Assembly (NCBI GenBank): GCA_964602845.1
Contig: CAZRSW010000003.1
Location: 62,001-126,000, forward strand
Length of the DNA stretch: 64,000 nucleotides
Source: CAZRSW01 sp964602845
GTDB taxonomy: Bacteria > Chloroflexota > Dehalococcoidia > Lucifugimonadales > UBA826
Direction of reading: 5' to 3'
In this document: piece by piece, positions 55,171-64,000 of the stretch
Position numbering within the stretch: the first letter of the stretch is position 1
Layout: each line of letters begins with the position of its first letter
Program-made: the position numbers and the translations under genes
The notes under the pieces: generated by a model
Database searches by the model: none
What the model was told of the DNA's origin: nothing
The model's input: only the letters and a program-made list of their open reading frames with translations

Positions 55171-55696
55171 GAAAGTCATTCAAACCGCCCAGCAAATTCA
55201 GAGATCCATGACCAGAATCTCTCACGAAATTCTAGAGCAAAATACCTCAGTAGAAGATCTCATATTGGTAGGTATGTACTCCAGAGGGGTGCCATTGGCG
55301 CAAAGGCTAAGCAAAACGATTTCGGGATTTGAAGGTACCAAATTAATAGTTGGAGCTCTTGATATAGGTTTATACCGAGATGATTTTTCTGAGAAAGGCC
55401 GTTCTTTACTTAAACCTAGTGATATCCCTGTCAACATTAAAGACATGTCAGTTATTTTGGTTGACGACGTTCTCTTTACCGGCCGGACCATTCGAGCTGC
55501 CATGGATGCACTAAACGATTTTGGGAGACCTGCTCAAATACAGCTCGCCGTCCTGGTCGATCGAGGACACAGGGAACTACCAATCAGAGCGGACTATGTA
55601 GGTAAGAATGTACCAACTTCCAAGCTTGAAGACGTAAAAGTCAGATTGACAGAGTTAGACGGAGTAGACGAAATTGTCATCATCTCAGCAACTTAA
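55163..55696 (+). CDS. pyrR: Bifunctional pyr operon regulator/uracil phosphoribosyltransferase
   Basis: PyrR binds pyr leader RNA in a UMP-dependent way and also has weak uracil phosphoribosyltransferase activity. The PRPP-binding motif VILVDDVLFTGRTIRAAMDAL (near 90-110) is intact. The length, about 177 residues, is normal. ATG 55163 is preferred over TTG 55157 because only the weak AGG at 55152-55154 is available, and because it overlaps the leader peptide stop. It heads the pyr operon. Confidence 0.9.
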   Translation: MPEKVIQTAQQIQRSMTRISHEILEQNTSVEDLILVGMYSRGVPLAQRLSKTISGFEGTKLIVGALDIGLYRDDFSEKGRSLLKPSDIPVNIKDMSVILVDDVLFTGRTIRAAMDALNDFGRPAQIQLAVLVDRGHRELPIRADYVGKNVPTSKLEDVKVRLTELDGVDEIVIISAT

Positions 55697-55707
55697 TAAG
55701 GATACAT

Positions 55708-56703
55708 ATGTCCACTAAGTCTCACGCCCCAACACTTGTAACTAATAATGTGCTAGACCTTGATGCTTATTCACGAGATGATATTGAATGTATCTTAGAA
55801 AATACCAATGCGATGTTAGAAATACTAGAGAGGGGTATTAAAAAAGTACCCACTCTACGCGGAAAAACCATAATCAACTTATTCTACGAGCCCAGTACCC
55901 GAACTCGCGTTTCTTTCGAGCAAGCCGGAAAGATCTTAAGCGCGGATGTAATAAATGTTACTCCTGAGACAAGCAGTACAACCAAAGGAGAATCATTGTT
56001 CAATACGGCCCTGACAATACAGGCCATGAAAGCTGATACCGTTGTTATTAGACATCCACACGCTGGTGCTCCTTACTTTCTTGCACAAAAGCTGGATTGT
56101 TCAGTCATCAATGCTGGCGACGGTATGCACGCTCATCCAACCCAAGGTTTGTTAGATATACACACTATTATCAAGCATCTCGGATCATTGGAAGGGAAGA
56201 AAGTGACCATAGTAGGTGACATCCTTTACAGCAGGGTCGCTAGAACAAATCTTTGGGCCCTAACCAAGATGGGTGCTAAGGTTGTCCTGTGTGGTCCTAG
56301 AACATTGATACCACCTGATTTCTTGAACAATGCCAGGAATACTGAAGGGCATCCTTTCGCTTCCATTGAGGTGGAGGGCGATCTGAACCTTGCGATTAGA
56401 GACGCAGACGTAGTGATGGCACTAAGGATACAACGGGAACGTCAGCGATCCAGGCATCTACCCTCTCTATTGGAATATTCGAGAATGTATGGCATTACTA
56501 GCCAACGAATGAGGCACGCGAGTCCCGACGCTCTAGTAATGCACCCAGGGCCCATAAACGAAGGAATTGAAATAGATTCGGACGTTGCCCACGGTGCCCG
56601 CTCTCTGATCGAATATCAAGTAACCGCTGGAGTAGCTATAAGGATGGCCTTGCTATGTTCAGCATCAGCTGAACAAGAACCAAAGGATCAAGGCTACATC
56701 TAA
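55708..56703 (+). CDS. pyrB: Aspartate carbamoyltransferase catalytic chain
   Basis: Makes carbamoyl aspartate from carbamoyl phosphate and aspartate, 331 residues. The carbamoyl-phosphate loop FYEPSTRTRVSFE (near 60), the HPTQGLLD segment (near 145) and MHPGPINEGIEI (near 285) are visible. No pyrI regulatory chain gene is present. It starts 11 bases after pyrR. Confidence 0.95.
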   Translation: MSTKSHAPTLVTNNVLDLDAYSRDDIECILENTNAMLEILERGIKKVPTLRGKTIINLFYEPSTRTRVSFEQAGKILSADVINVTPETSSTTKGESLFNTALTIQAMKADTVVIRHPHAGAPYFLAQKLDCSVINAGDGMHAHPTQGLLDIHTIIKHLGSLEGKKVTIVGDILYSRVARTNLWALTKMGAKVVLCGPRTLIPPDFLNNARNTEGHPFASIEVEGDLNLAIRDADVVMALRIQRERQRSRHLPSLLEYSRMYGITSQRMRHASPDALVMHPGPINEGIEIDSDVAHGARSLIEYQVTAGVAIRMALLCSASAEQEPKDQGYI

Positions 56704-56704
56704 A

Positions 56705-58075
56705 ATGCATAACCCTCTAGCGATAAAGAACGGCAGAGTTATTGATCCATCACAATCAGTTGACCGTGTGACTGATTTACTGATAATAGACGGGAAAATC
56801 GCCCAAATTGGACACCTCGATCAGCTACCAGATAACACAAAGGAATTCGACGCATCAAACCTAATAGTATCACCAGGATTCGTAGACATACACACCCACC
56901 TCAGAGAGCCAGGGGAAGAACACAAAGAGACCATAGCTACAGGTACGGCTGCAGCAGCTAAAGGAGGTTTCACCACTGTCTGTGCAATGCCAAATACTGA
57001 CCCACCTTTAGACACGAGATCAGCCATCGAATTCGTAAAAAACAAAGCCACGCGGGAGGGTACTATACGAGTTCTCACGATAGGTTGCGTAACCAAGGGC
57101 AGAGCGGGTATAGAGCTCTCCGATATGGCAGATTTAGCTTCGGCAGGAGTAATTGGATTCAGTGACGACGGAAGTCCTGTGGTTGATCCCAATTTAATGA
57201 GACAAGCCCTTAGCTACAGTAAAGGCCTAGGATTGCCAATCATTAATCACTGTGAAGTTCTTGAATTAACTAATCGTGGCTCTATGAACGAAGGTTGGAT
57301 ATCAACCAGACTTGGCCTCCAGGGTATTCCAAACTCTTCTGAAACCGTAATGGTTTCTCGAGATATTGAACTGGCTGAAACGACAGGAGGGCATGTTCAC
57401 ATTGCACATGTAAGCACCGCCGGTTCGCTAGAACTAATCAGGCGGGCAAAGCAAAATGGCATCCACGTAACATGTGAAGTAACTCCCCACCATCTGACGC
57501 TAACCGACGACATCATCATGAGCACAAAGGCAGGCCAGGATATCTATGCACCGCTTACTGCATATGCATATGATACTTCTGCAAAAGTAAGTCCTCCACT
57601 ACGGCTAGACTCCGATGTGCAAGCAATGGTGGCAGGAATCGAGGACAATACTATCGACTGTATTGCAACAGACCACGCTCCTCACAGTACGATAGACAAG
57701 AATTGTACATTCCAGGAAGCCGCTTTCGGAATCAGTGTTTTAGAAACAGCTCTTGGTTCTACCATGTCATTATTCCATGATCATGGCATACCAATACCGG
57801 TACTAATCGAAAAACTTACCGCTGGGCCTACGACTTTGATAGGAAGTAATCTTGGAACACTTAAAGAAAGACATCAAGCTGACATAACTATTTTCGATCC
57901 CTACGCCTCATGGGTCGTTGACCCATCAACTTTTGTATCAGGTGGAAAAAACACACCATTGTCTGGCAAGACCTTGAGAGGAAAAGTTGTAGCAACTTTT
58001 CTATCAGGAACCAAAATATATTGTGACCCAGAAACCTTTCCTAATGATTCCCAAAGAACTATAGGGGCAACTTAA
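56705..58075 (+). CDS. pyrC: Dihydroorotase
   Basis: Zinc enzyme closing carbamoyl aspartate to dihydroorotate, 456 residues, type I. The metal motifs DIHTHLREPGEEHKE (near 59), NHCEV, HIAHVST and TDHAPH (Asp ligand) are all seen. It follows pyrB almost without a gap and is immediately followed by carA. Confidence 0.95.
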   Translation: MHNPLAIKNGRVIDPSQSVDRVTDLLIIDGKIAQIGHLDQLPDNTKEFDASNLIVSPGFVDIHTHLREPGEEHKETIATGTAAAAKGGFTTVCAMPNTDPPLDTRSAIEFVKNKATREGTIRVLTIGCVTKGRAGIELSDMADLASAGVIGFSDDGSPVVDPNLMRQALSYSKGLGLPIINHCEVLELTNRGSMNEGWISTRLGLQGIPNSSETVMVSRDIELAETTGGHVHIAHVSTAGSLELIRRAKQNGIHVTCEVTPHHLTLTDDIIMSTKAGQDIYAPLTAYAYDTSAKVSPPLRLDSDVQAMVAGIEDNTIDCIATDHAPHSTIDKNCTFQEAAFGISVLETALGSTMSLFHDHGIPIPVLIEKLTAGPTTLIGSNLGTLKERHQADITIFDPYASWVVDPSTFVSGGKNTPLSGKTLRGKVVATFLSGTKIYCDPETFPNDSQRTIGAT

Positions 58076-59161
58076 TTGACTACTGAAGCACATATAATCC
58101 TGGAGGATGGCACAAAATTTAAAGGGGTCTCATTTGGTGGAAATAATACAGCCTTTGGTGAGATCGTCTTCAACACATCTATGACCGGGTATCAAGAAAT
58201 TTTGACCGACCCATCTTACGCGGGTCAAATTGTAGTACCCACATACCCAATGATTGGGAATTATGGGATCAGTAAAGAGGCAAATGAATCTATAAAGATT
58301 CAAGTCGCTGGCCTAGTTGTCAGACAACATTGTGAAGAGCCAAGCCATGCCGATAGCAAAATGTCTATCTCAGACTTCCTTCATTCCCAAGATGTAACGG
58401 GTATTTCAGAAATCGATACACGCGCTTTAACGAGACATATCCGTAAGAAAGGCGTCATGATGGGAACAATAGTTACAAACCCCAATATTGATGAAGCAAC
58501 AACTGATTTAGCAAAAATAACTCCTTATGGAAACCTAGACTACGTTCAAAGGGTAACAACTAAAGATCCATATCAGTGGGAGAACCCTGCAACCAATAAA
58601 ATAAAGATACTGGTTGCAGATTTTGGGCTTAAATACAACATCTTGCGTCTCCTTAGAAATAGAGGTTGCGCGGTTCATGTTTATCCCTCTAATACCAGCC
58701 CAGAAGATCTGCTGGATTTGAGACCGGATGGCATATTGTTATCCCCAGGTCCGGGTGATCCACAATTACTCAATTACATGGTAGATACCACTAGAGAACT
58801 CCTCGGGCGTGTACCTATCTTAGGTATCTGTCTTGGGAATCAGGTGTTGGGCATGGCAACAGGAGCTAAAACATATAAGTTGAAATTTGGGCATCGCGGC
58901 GGTAACCATCCCGTCAAAGACCTAGAATCTGGCAGGATTCACATAACCTCTCAAAACCATGGATATGCTATAGATGAATCCACTTTACCATCGGAGGTTT
59001 CCATCACCCATGTCAGCGCAAATGACAATACTGTAGAAGGTATCAAACACAAGTCAATGCCAGCCATGGGCATACAATACCACTCGGAATCATCTCCCGG
59101 GCCAAAAGATAACGAATATATCTTCGACCAATTCATTTCGATGATCAAAGCCGTTAAGTAG
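58076..59161 (+). CDS. carA: Carbamoyl phosphate synthase small subunit
   Basis: Glutamine amidotransferase subunit, 361 residues, that supplies ammonia to CarB. The nucleophile Cys is in GICLGNQ, where most homologues have GICLGHQ. The catalytic His and Glu are in QYHSESSPGP. The TTG start at 58076 directly follows the pyrC stop (TAA at 58073-58075), with AGGGG nine bases upstream. Confidence 0.95.
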   Translation: MTTEAHIILEDGTKFKGVSFGGNNTAFGEIVFNTSMTGYQEILTDPSYAGQIVVPTYPMIGNYGISKEANESIKIQVAGLVVRQHCEEPSHADSKMSISDFLHSQDVTGISEIDTRALTRHIRKKGVMMGTIVTNPNIDEATTDLAKITPYGNLDYVQRVTTKDPYQWENPATNKIKILVADFGLKYNILRLLRNRGCAVHVYPSNTSPEDLLDLRPDGILLSPGPGDPQLLNYMVDTTRELLGRVPILGICLGNQVLGMATGAKTYKLKFGHRGGNHPVKDLESGRIHITSQNHGYAIDESTLPSEVSITHVSANDNTVEGIKHKSMPAMGIQYHSESSPGPKDNEYIFDQFISMIKAVK

Positions 59162-59266
59162 ATGAATTCTAGTTCTATCAATATACCCATCTACCACGTG
59201 ATAGCCAGGCCGATTCATCCGTTAGACAGTATCTTTAAAGCATATGTTGGAGGTTGACCTACAACC

Positions 59267-62200
59267 ATGAGACAGAGATTGAACAAAATTCTAGTGATCG
59301 GATCGGGGCCTATAGTAATCGGTCAGGCCGCAGAGTTCGATTACGCTGGGACCCAGGCCTGCACCGCCCTAAGAGAAGAAGGCATAGAAACAATCCTCGT
59401 AAATTCTAACCCGGCTACAATTATGACGGACAACGACATTGCCGACAGAGTTTACATTGAACCATTAACGGTCCCCGTGCTCACAAGAATAATAGAGCGA
59501 GAGAGACCGGACGGACTATTACCGACCCTGGGAGGTCAGACAGGGTTAAATTTGGCCGTCTCATTAGCCGAACAAGGAGTCTTGGATGAATTCAATGTTA
59601 GCTTGTTAGGAAGCTCTGTCTCTACAATCAAGAAAGCTGAAGACAGAAATTTATTTCGAGAGCTGCTAACTCAAATTGGTGAACCGGTTCCACCCAGCCT
59701 TACAGTAAGCTCTATTGAAAAAGCCCATGAAGCGAAAGAAAAGCTAGGCCTACCTCTAGTGATTCGGCCTGCTTATACACTAGGAGGAACGGGGGGGGGA
59801 ATAGCAAATACTGAGGAGGAATTCGATGAAATCACATCTGGAGGCCTTGCAGCAAGCCCTATAAGTCAAATACTTATAGAAAAATCCATCGTCGGATGGA
59901 AAGAACTCGAATATGAAGTCATGCGTGACCATGCTGACAACTGCATCACAATATGCAACATGGAAAACATTGATCCTATGGGAACCCATACAGGGGATAG
60001 CATAGTTGTTGCTCCCAGCCAAACACTCTCAGACAAAGAATACCAACTCTTACGAACAGCAAGTTTAAGGATAATTCGAGCTCTAAAAATAGAGGGTGGA
60101 TGCAATGTTCAATTCGCCCTGGCTCCTGGTGACGTTGTAGCCTCTAGCCTCCCTGATTATGACTCAGAAGGAAAGGGTTACTACGTAATAGAAGTGAACC
60201 CTAGAGTCAGCAGAAGTTCCGCATTGGCCAGCAAAGCGACGGGATACCCAATTGCAAGAGTTGCCGCAAAAATAGCTACTGGGAAACTGTTAAATGAAAT
60301 ACCCAACGCCATAACCAGAAAAACACTGTCAGCCTTCGAGCCCGCCATAGATTATTGTGTTGTAAAGATTCCTAGATGGCCTTTTGATAAGTTTCCGTCT
60401 GGGGATCGTACCCTCGGTACACAGATGAAGGCAACGGGAGAAGTAATGGCCATAGACAGAACCTTCGAATCCGCTTTCCAAAAAGCTGTTAGGTCTCTCG
60501 AAATATCCGACAGGTCGATCATCTGGGAAGATTCTGCATGGTCTAATGGAGAACATTCTAGCCTTTCCGAATTACCACTCGACCCACACGACGAAAGGCT
60601 TTGGACAGTGTTCTCTGCCTTAAGGCAAAAAATCTCGCCAGAGGATATATCTCGCCGCACCGGTATAGACCCTTGGTTCACCAGGTCATTTAACCGAATA
60701 GTGAGATTGGAAGATAGGTTAAAGAATGAAACGATGTCTTACCGCCTTATGCGAGAAACTAAAAGGATGGGGTTCCCAGACCAGGTCATAGCGCTATTAA
60801 CAAATAAAACTGCCTTGGAGATACGGAAAATTAGAAAAGCATTTGGGCTTCTACCCGTCTATAAAATGGTGGATACTTGTGCATCCGAATTTGAGGCCCA
60901 AACTCCCTATTTTTACAGCACATACGAAGAAGAAAATGAGGCTGATCCGATTCAAGGACCAAAAGCCATAGTAGTTGGAAGTGGACCTATACGAATCGGT
61001 CAGGGGATAGAATTTGACTACTGTTCAGTACACGCAGCTTGGGCTCTCAAAAATGAGGGGCTAGGCAGCATAATAATCAACTCTAACCCTGAGACAGTAT
61101 CAACGGATTTCGACACCAGTGATCGTCTCTATTTTGAGCCTTTAGATGAAGAGAGCATAATGGACGTAATAGAAAACGAGTCCACTATAGACGAACATGG
61201 AGATACATACATTCCTCCGACCATTGTCCAATTTGGTGGGCAAACAGCAATCGACCTGTCTCAGAAACTTGACCAGGCGGGGTTCCCTATCTTGGGGTCC
61301 ACTGCTGACTCTATAGATACTGCATCTGACAGGCATCTATTTGAGGCGTTCCTCTCGAGAATAGGCATCCCTAATCCACCAGGTTCTGCTGTAGATAGCA
61401 TCGAATCAGGTCTTAAAGTTGCGGAGGACATTGGATATCCAGTTTTGGTACGACCTAGCTATGTGCTAGGAGGAAGAGCAATGGAAATAGTACATGATGA
61501 AAGTGAACTAACCAGATATATGGCAAGTGCTCTCAAAGTGGGTGTAGGAAGGAAAGTACTTGTAGATAAATATTTTGAAGGCCGCGAAGTTGAAGTCGAT
61601 GCAGTATGTGATGGGGAAAGCGTAGTCATCCCTGGCATAATGGAACACGTAGAGAGAGCCGGAGTTCATAGTGGAGATTCTCTAGCCATATACCCTGGAA
61701 TCACGCTATCAAAGGAGGAGGTAGACACCATAACAGACTACACGATTCGGATAGGAAAGTCCTTGAATGTGAAAGGCTTAATGAACATCCAGTATGTCGT
61801 TATTGGAGGTCCCAAATATAGAAGCCCAGAGATGGCCTCGAGATTGAGTTTAAGGACTTCCTCCGCTGCAGGAAATACCCAAGTTTTTGTTATAGAAGTA
61901 AACCCAAGATCCAGCAGAACAATCCCTTTTATATCCAAGGTAACAAATGTGCCTATGGTGAGACTCGGTATATCGGCTATGTTAGGAAATAAACTAACCG
62001 AGAACGGATACGAAAGTGGACTGAGTAAAAAACAGAATCTAGTTGGGGTGAAAGCTCCTGTATTCTCAATGTCCAAACTCTCAGGGGTTGATTCCTACTT
62101 AGGACCCGAAATGAAGTCGACTGGCGAAGTAATGGGCATTGATAAAGACTTCGAATCTGCTACAGCAAAGGCCTTGATAGCCGCAAATTTGGACCTTCCT

Positions 62201-62605
62201 AATCAAGGTGCCATCCTTTTGAGTATTGCGGACGAAGATAAACTCGAAGCTATATCCATGATAAAGAAACTAGCCTCAGCTAAGTATGATCTTTTTGCCA
62301 CTGAGGGAACTGCTTCACTGATACAAAAATTAGGATTACCCGTCATTTCCGTACCTAAACGGTTGGATCAAACCAAACCTAATGTAGTCGACATAATCAA
62401 TAATCAGACTGTCGACGCTGTCATAAATACAGTTACAGGCGATAGAAAGGTATTGCAAGATGGCTTCTATATTCGTCGAACAGCCGTTGACAAGAGAATA
62501 CCATGTTTCACTTCCTTAGACACTGCCCGAGCCGCGGTTGAAAGTTTGACTGCCAACCATAACCACTTCAACGTAAAGACGGTTTCTGAATATCTAGACG
62601 ACTGA
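59267..62605 (+). CDS. carB: Carbamoyl phosphate synthase large subunit
   Basis: Synthetase subunit of 1112 residues with two homologous ATP-grasp halves. The first begins with LVIGSGPIVIGQAAEFDYAGTQAC, and the second with VVGSGPIRIGQGIEFDYCSVHA. ATP-binding segments PLVIRPAYTLGGTGGG and PVLVRPSYVLGGRAM are present. The C-terminal MGS-like domain carries ATEGTASLI. It is the last pyr gene. A GGAGGT site precedes the ATG. Confidence 0.97.
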   Translation: MRQRLNKILVIGSGPIVIGQAAEFDYAGTQACTALREEGIETILVNSNPATIMTDNDIADRVYIEPLTVPVLTRIIERERPDGLLPTLGGQTGLNLAVSLAEQGVLDEFNVSLLGSSVSTIKKAEDRNLFRELLTQIGEPVPPSLTVSSIEKAHEAKEKLGLPLVIRPAYTLGGTGGGIANTEEEFDEITSGGLAASPISQILIEKSIVGWKELEYEVMRDHADNCITICNMENIDPMGTHTGDSIVVAPSQTLSDKEYQLLRTASLRIIRALKIEGGCNVQFALAPGDVVASSLPDYDSEGKGYYVIEVNPRVSRSSALASKATGYPIARVAAKIATGKLLNEIPNAITRKTLSAFEPAIDYCVVKIPRWPFDKFPSGDRTLGTQMKATGEVMAIDRTFESAFQKAVRSLEISDRSIIWEDSAWSNGEHSSLSELPLDPHDERLWTVFSALRQKISPEDISRRTGIDPWFTRSFNRIVRLEDRLKNETMSYRLMRETKRMGFPDQVIALLTNKTALEIRKIRKAFGLLPVYKMVDTCASEFEAQTPYFYSTYEEENEADPIQGPKAIVVGSGPIRIGQGIEFDYCSVHAAWALKNEGLGSIIINSNPETVSTDFDTSDRLYFEPLDEESIMDVIENESTIDEHGDTYIPPTIVQFGGQTAIDLSQKLDQAGFPILGSTADSIDTASDRHLFEAFLSRIGIPNPPGSAVDSIESGLKVAEDIGYPVLVRPSYVLGGRAMEIVHDESELTRYMASALKVGVGRKVLVDKYFEGREVEVDAVCDGESVVIPGIMEHVERAGVHSGDSLAIYPGITLSKEEVDTITDYTIRIGKSLNVKGLMNIQYVVIGGPKYRSPEMASRLSLRTSSAAGNTQVFVIEVNPRSSRTIPFISKVTNVPMVRLGISAMLGNKLTENGYESGLSKKQNLVGVKAPVFSMSKLSGVDSYLGPEMKSTGEVMGIDKDFESATAKALIAANLDLPNQGAILLSIADEDKLEAISMIKKLASAKYDLFATEGTASLIQKLGLPVISVPKRLDQTKPNVVDIINNQTVDAVINTVTGDRKVLQDGFYIRRTAVDKRIPCFTSLDTARAAVESLTANHNHFNVKTVSEYLDD

Positions 62606-62697
62606 AATGGAAAATAATATGCCAGAAGTTTTAGAGTGGTGCCAGGGAAAAAACTGTAGCTGAACTCAGACTATTAGAACATGGCAAGGGGAAACCT

Positions 62698-64000
62698 GTG
62701 ATACCAATCAACCTCACGGTTAAAAACTTTATGAGCTACCGGGAGCCGGAACAAACACTGGACCTGGAGGGCATAAAAATAGCTTGTCTATCCGGACCTA
62801 ACGGCCATGGTAAAACCACCCTTTTAGATGCGATCACATGGGTACTCTGGGGTAAGGCACGATCCAGAACTCAAGAGGAACTAGTCCATCAAGGCCAAAA
62901 AGATATGATGGTCGAGCTAATATTTGTGGCAAGGGGCCAGCGTTATAGAGTGAGCAGGTTATATAGTAAAAATCTCCTAGGATCTCGAGGGCGGACAGAG
63001 TTAGATTTAGCCATACTGTCGGAAGGTACACCTACGTCCATAATGGGGGCTACCATTAGAGATACCGAGAGACAAATTGTTGAGCTATTAGGTATGGATT
63101 ATGATACCTTCATCAACACCTCCTATTTAAGACAGGGGGACGCAGACCGTTTCACCCGCAGTAAACCTGCTGAGCGAAAACGTACATTAGCTGAGGTCTT
63201 ACGACTATCTTATTATGAGCATCTGGAAAAAAAATCCAGGGATAGATCTAGAAAAATAAAGGAATCTATCTTAGAGAAAAAAGCCGTATTATCAGCACGT
63301 GAAGCTGAAGTTGAAGAAAAACCCGTCCTAACTACCCAAGTGGAAATTAGCAAAGGTAGAATTAATGAGCTTGAGCCAAAGATACAGGTGCTCACAAAGA
63401 AATTACACGATTTGAATTCTCAAAAAGAATCCAACTATAGAGACCAACAAGAAAAAGAGCGCTTATTAATTTCTCTAAGTACCAACAAGCAAGAGCTTTG
63501 TAAATTGAACTCCCAGAAAAAAGACTGGCAAGAGAGAATCAGCCAGGTCGAATCATTGTTGTCAAGGTCTGAGGAGATACTTTCTAAAAAAGAACAACTC
63601 CTAGAAAAAACAGGTTCGCTAAAACACCTGACCAAACAACTAACCCAGGTAATGGAACTTGAGGCATCTAAGTCCCGTTTAGAAAAAATTATTGCTATCG
63701 AGTCCGAAAGAATCATGGGGCTTGAAAAGCAGTACCGGCAACGTATAGACAGTGATTTAAGACCAACAGTCGATCAAATACCAAATCTTGAACAACAGCT
63801 CCAGAAGATCAGGCAAGAATTAACAGAATGTAGCAACAACTCAGACCAATTATCAACAGATGAGTCCAAAATTAAAAAATTATCCGATGAGTTAAGCTCT
63901 TTGGAAACAATAAACACAGCCTTAAAGGACAATATGTCGGAAACAAGGGGTCGGTATGACCTCTTGGGTCAAGCCAACGCTCACTGCCCTCTCTGTTCTC
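62698..64000 (+). CDS. sbcC: SbcC/Rad50-type ATPase, partial
   Basis: N-terminal part of an SMC-like exonuclease subunit, cut off by the window edge. The start is GTG 62698 (M-I-P-I-N-L-T-V-K-N-F-M-S-Y), with AAGGGG seven bases upstream. Walker A GPNGHGKTTLLDAITW is near 38-53, and the Q-loop lies in YLRQGD near 145. A long coiled coil begins near 170. The last visible residues, CPLCS, match the start of the zinc hook. It acts with SbcD in double-strand break processing. Confidence 0.88.
   Translation, partial: MIPINLTVKNFMSYREPEQTLDLEGIKIACLSGPNGHGKTTLLDAITWVLWGKARSRTQEELVHQGQKDMMVELIFVARGQRYRVSRLYSKNLLGSRGRTELDLAILSEGTPTSIMGATIRDTERQIVELLGMDYDTFINTSYLRQGDADRFTRSKPAERKRTLAEVLRLSYYEHLEKKSRDRSRKIKESILEKKAVLSAREAEVEEKPVLTTQVEISKGRINELEPKIQVLTKKLHDLNSQKESNYRDQQEKERLLISLSTNKQELCKLNSQKKDWQERISQVESLLSRSEEILSKKEQLLEKTGSLKHLTKQLTQVMELEASKSRLEKIIAIESERIMGLEKQYRQRIDSDLRPTVDQIPNLEQQLQKIRQELTECSNNSDQLSTDESKIKKLSDELSSLETINTALKDNMSETRGRYDLLGQANAHCPLCS

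Noticed and set aside
62606..62697. Open frame just upstream of the sbcC start (codons from 62635)
   Set aside because: The frame continues into sbcC but aligned starts favour GTG 62698, and a short upstream peptide has no support.
1..64000. CRISPR arrays, tRNA or rRNA genes, IS elements and prophage
   Set aside because: None was seen. There are no regularly spaced repeats, no transposase motifs and no cloverleaf candidates that I could confirm by eye; a dedicated scan would be needed to be certain.

Overview
The window looks like a chromosome segment of a free-living aerobic bacterium, most likely marine Chloroflexota (Dehalococcoidia, SAR202-like). That assignment is inference. It rests on a low-to-moderate G+C genome with frequent TTG and GTG starts, two mandelate-racemase/enolase-superfamily paralogues, a molybdenum hydroxylase with its accessory genes, a corrinoid methyltransferase cluster next to aerobic FAD-linked oxidoreductases, and a pyrR-led pyrimidine operon. 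There is no rRNA, tRNA, CRISPR array, IS element or phage module. Gene density is high and both strands are used.

Layout. 1-4165: argS, an enolase-superfamily dehydratase and a CoxE-like VWA protein. 4275-11394: a corrinoid-dependent methyl-transfer cluster behind a strong promoter, with a PF13769-like protein, a homocysteine methyltransferase, an unknown duplicated protein, a UroD/MtaA-family methyltransferase, a corrinoid protein, a Cys-rich small protein, a RACo-type reductive activator and a 2-hydroxyacid dehydrogenase. 11531-18058: SDR, PHP, two MaoC-type hydratases, M16 peptidase, CvpA and HNH proteins. 18059-30172: holB, htpX-pspAB, ABC-F, a molybdoenzyme maturation pair (MobA-like, XdhC), a Lon N-domain protein, an aminotransferase and uvrA. 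30173-35357: a structured leader, a three-subunit molybdenum hydroxylase, a MoaD-like protein and an alpha/beta hydrolase. 35354-39191 (minus strand): enolase-superfamily protein, acyl-CoA ligase and amidohydrolase. 39616-43478: a GreA fused to an integrase-like N-terminal domain, then a large FAD/Fe-S oxidoreductase. 44092-45911: threonine synthase, NIL domain and MoaD-like carrier. 45976-49659 (minus strand): aroK-aroB-tauE-tgt. 49752-54830: rph, two membrane-associated unknowns, MBL, GNAT and Nudix. 54939-62605: a pyrimidine operon (pyrR-pyrB-pyrC-carA-carB) with a readable PyrR leader. 62698-64000: the start of an SbcC/Rad50 ATPase, cut by the window edge.

How the genes work together. In the corrinoid cluster, the B12 protein would shuttle methyl groups between the UroD-type and homocysteine-type methyltransferases, and the [2Fe-2S] ASKHA activator would rescue oxidised cobalamin. 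XdhC, the MobA-like protein and CoxE are typical maturation factors for the hydroxylase at 30488-34138. The pyr genes build UMP up to dihydroorotate and appear to share one promoter and one PyrR-sensing leader.

The items most worth following up are the two unrecognised proteins of the corrinoid cluster, the GreA fusion, the thrC-NIL-MoaD module whose carrier ends in Gly-Gly-Asn, the multi-hairpin leader before the molybdenum hydroxylase, and the pyr leader with its Shine-Dalgarno-masking hairpin and leader peptide.
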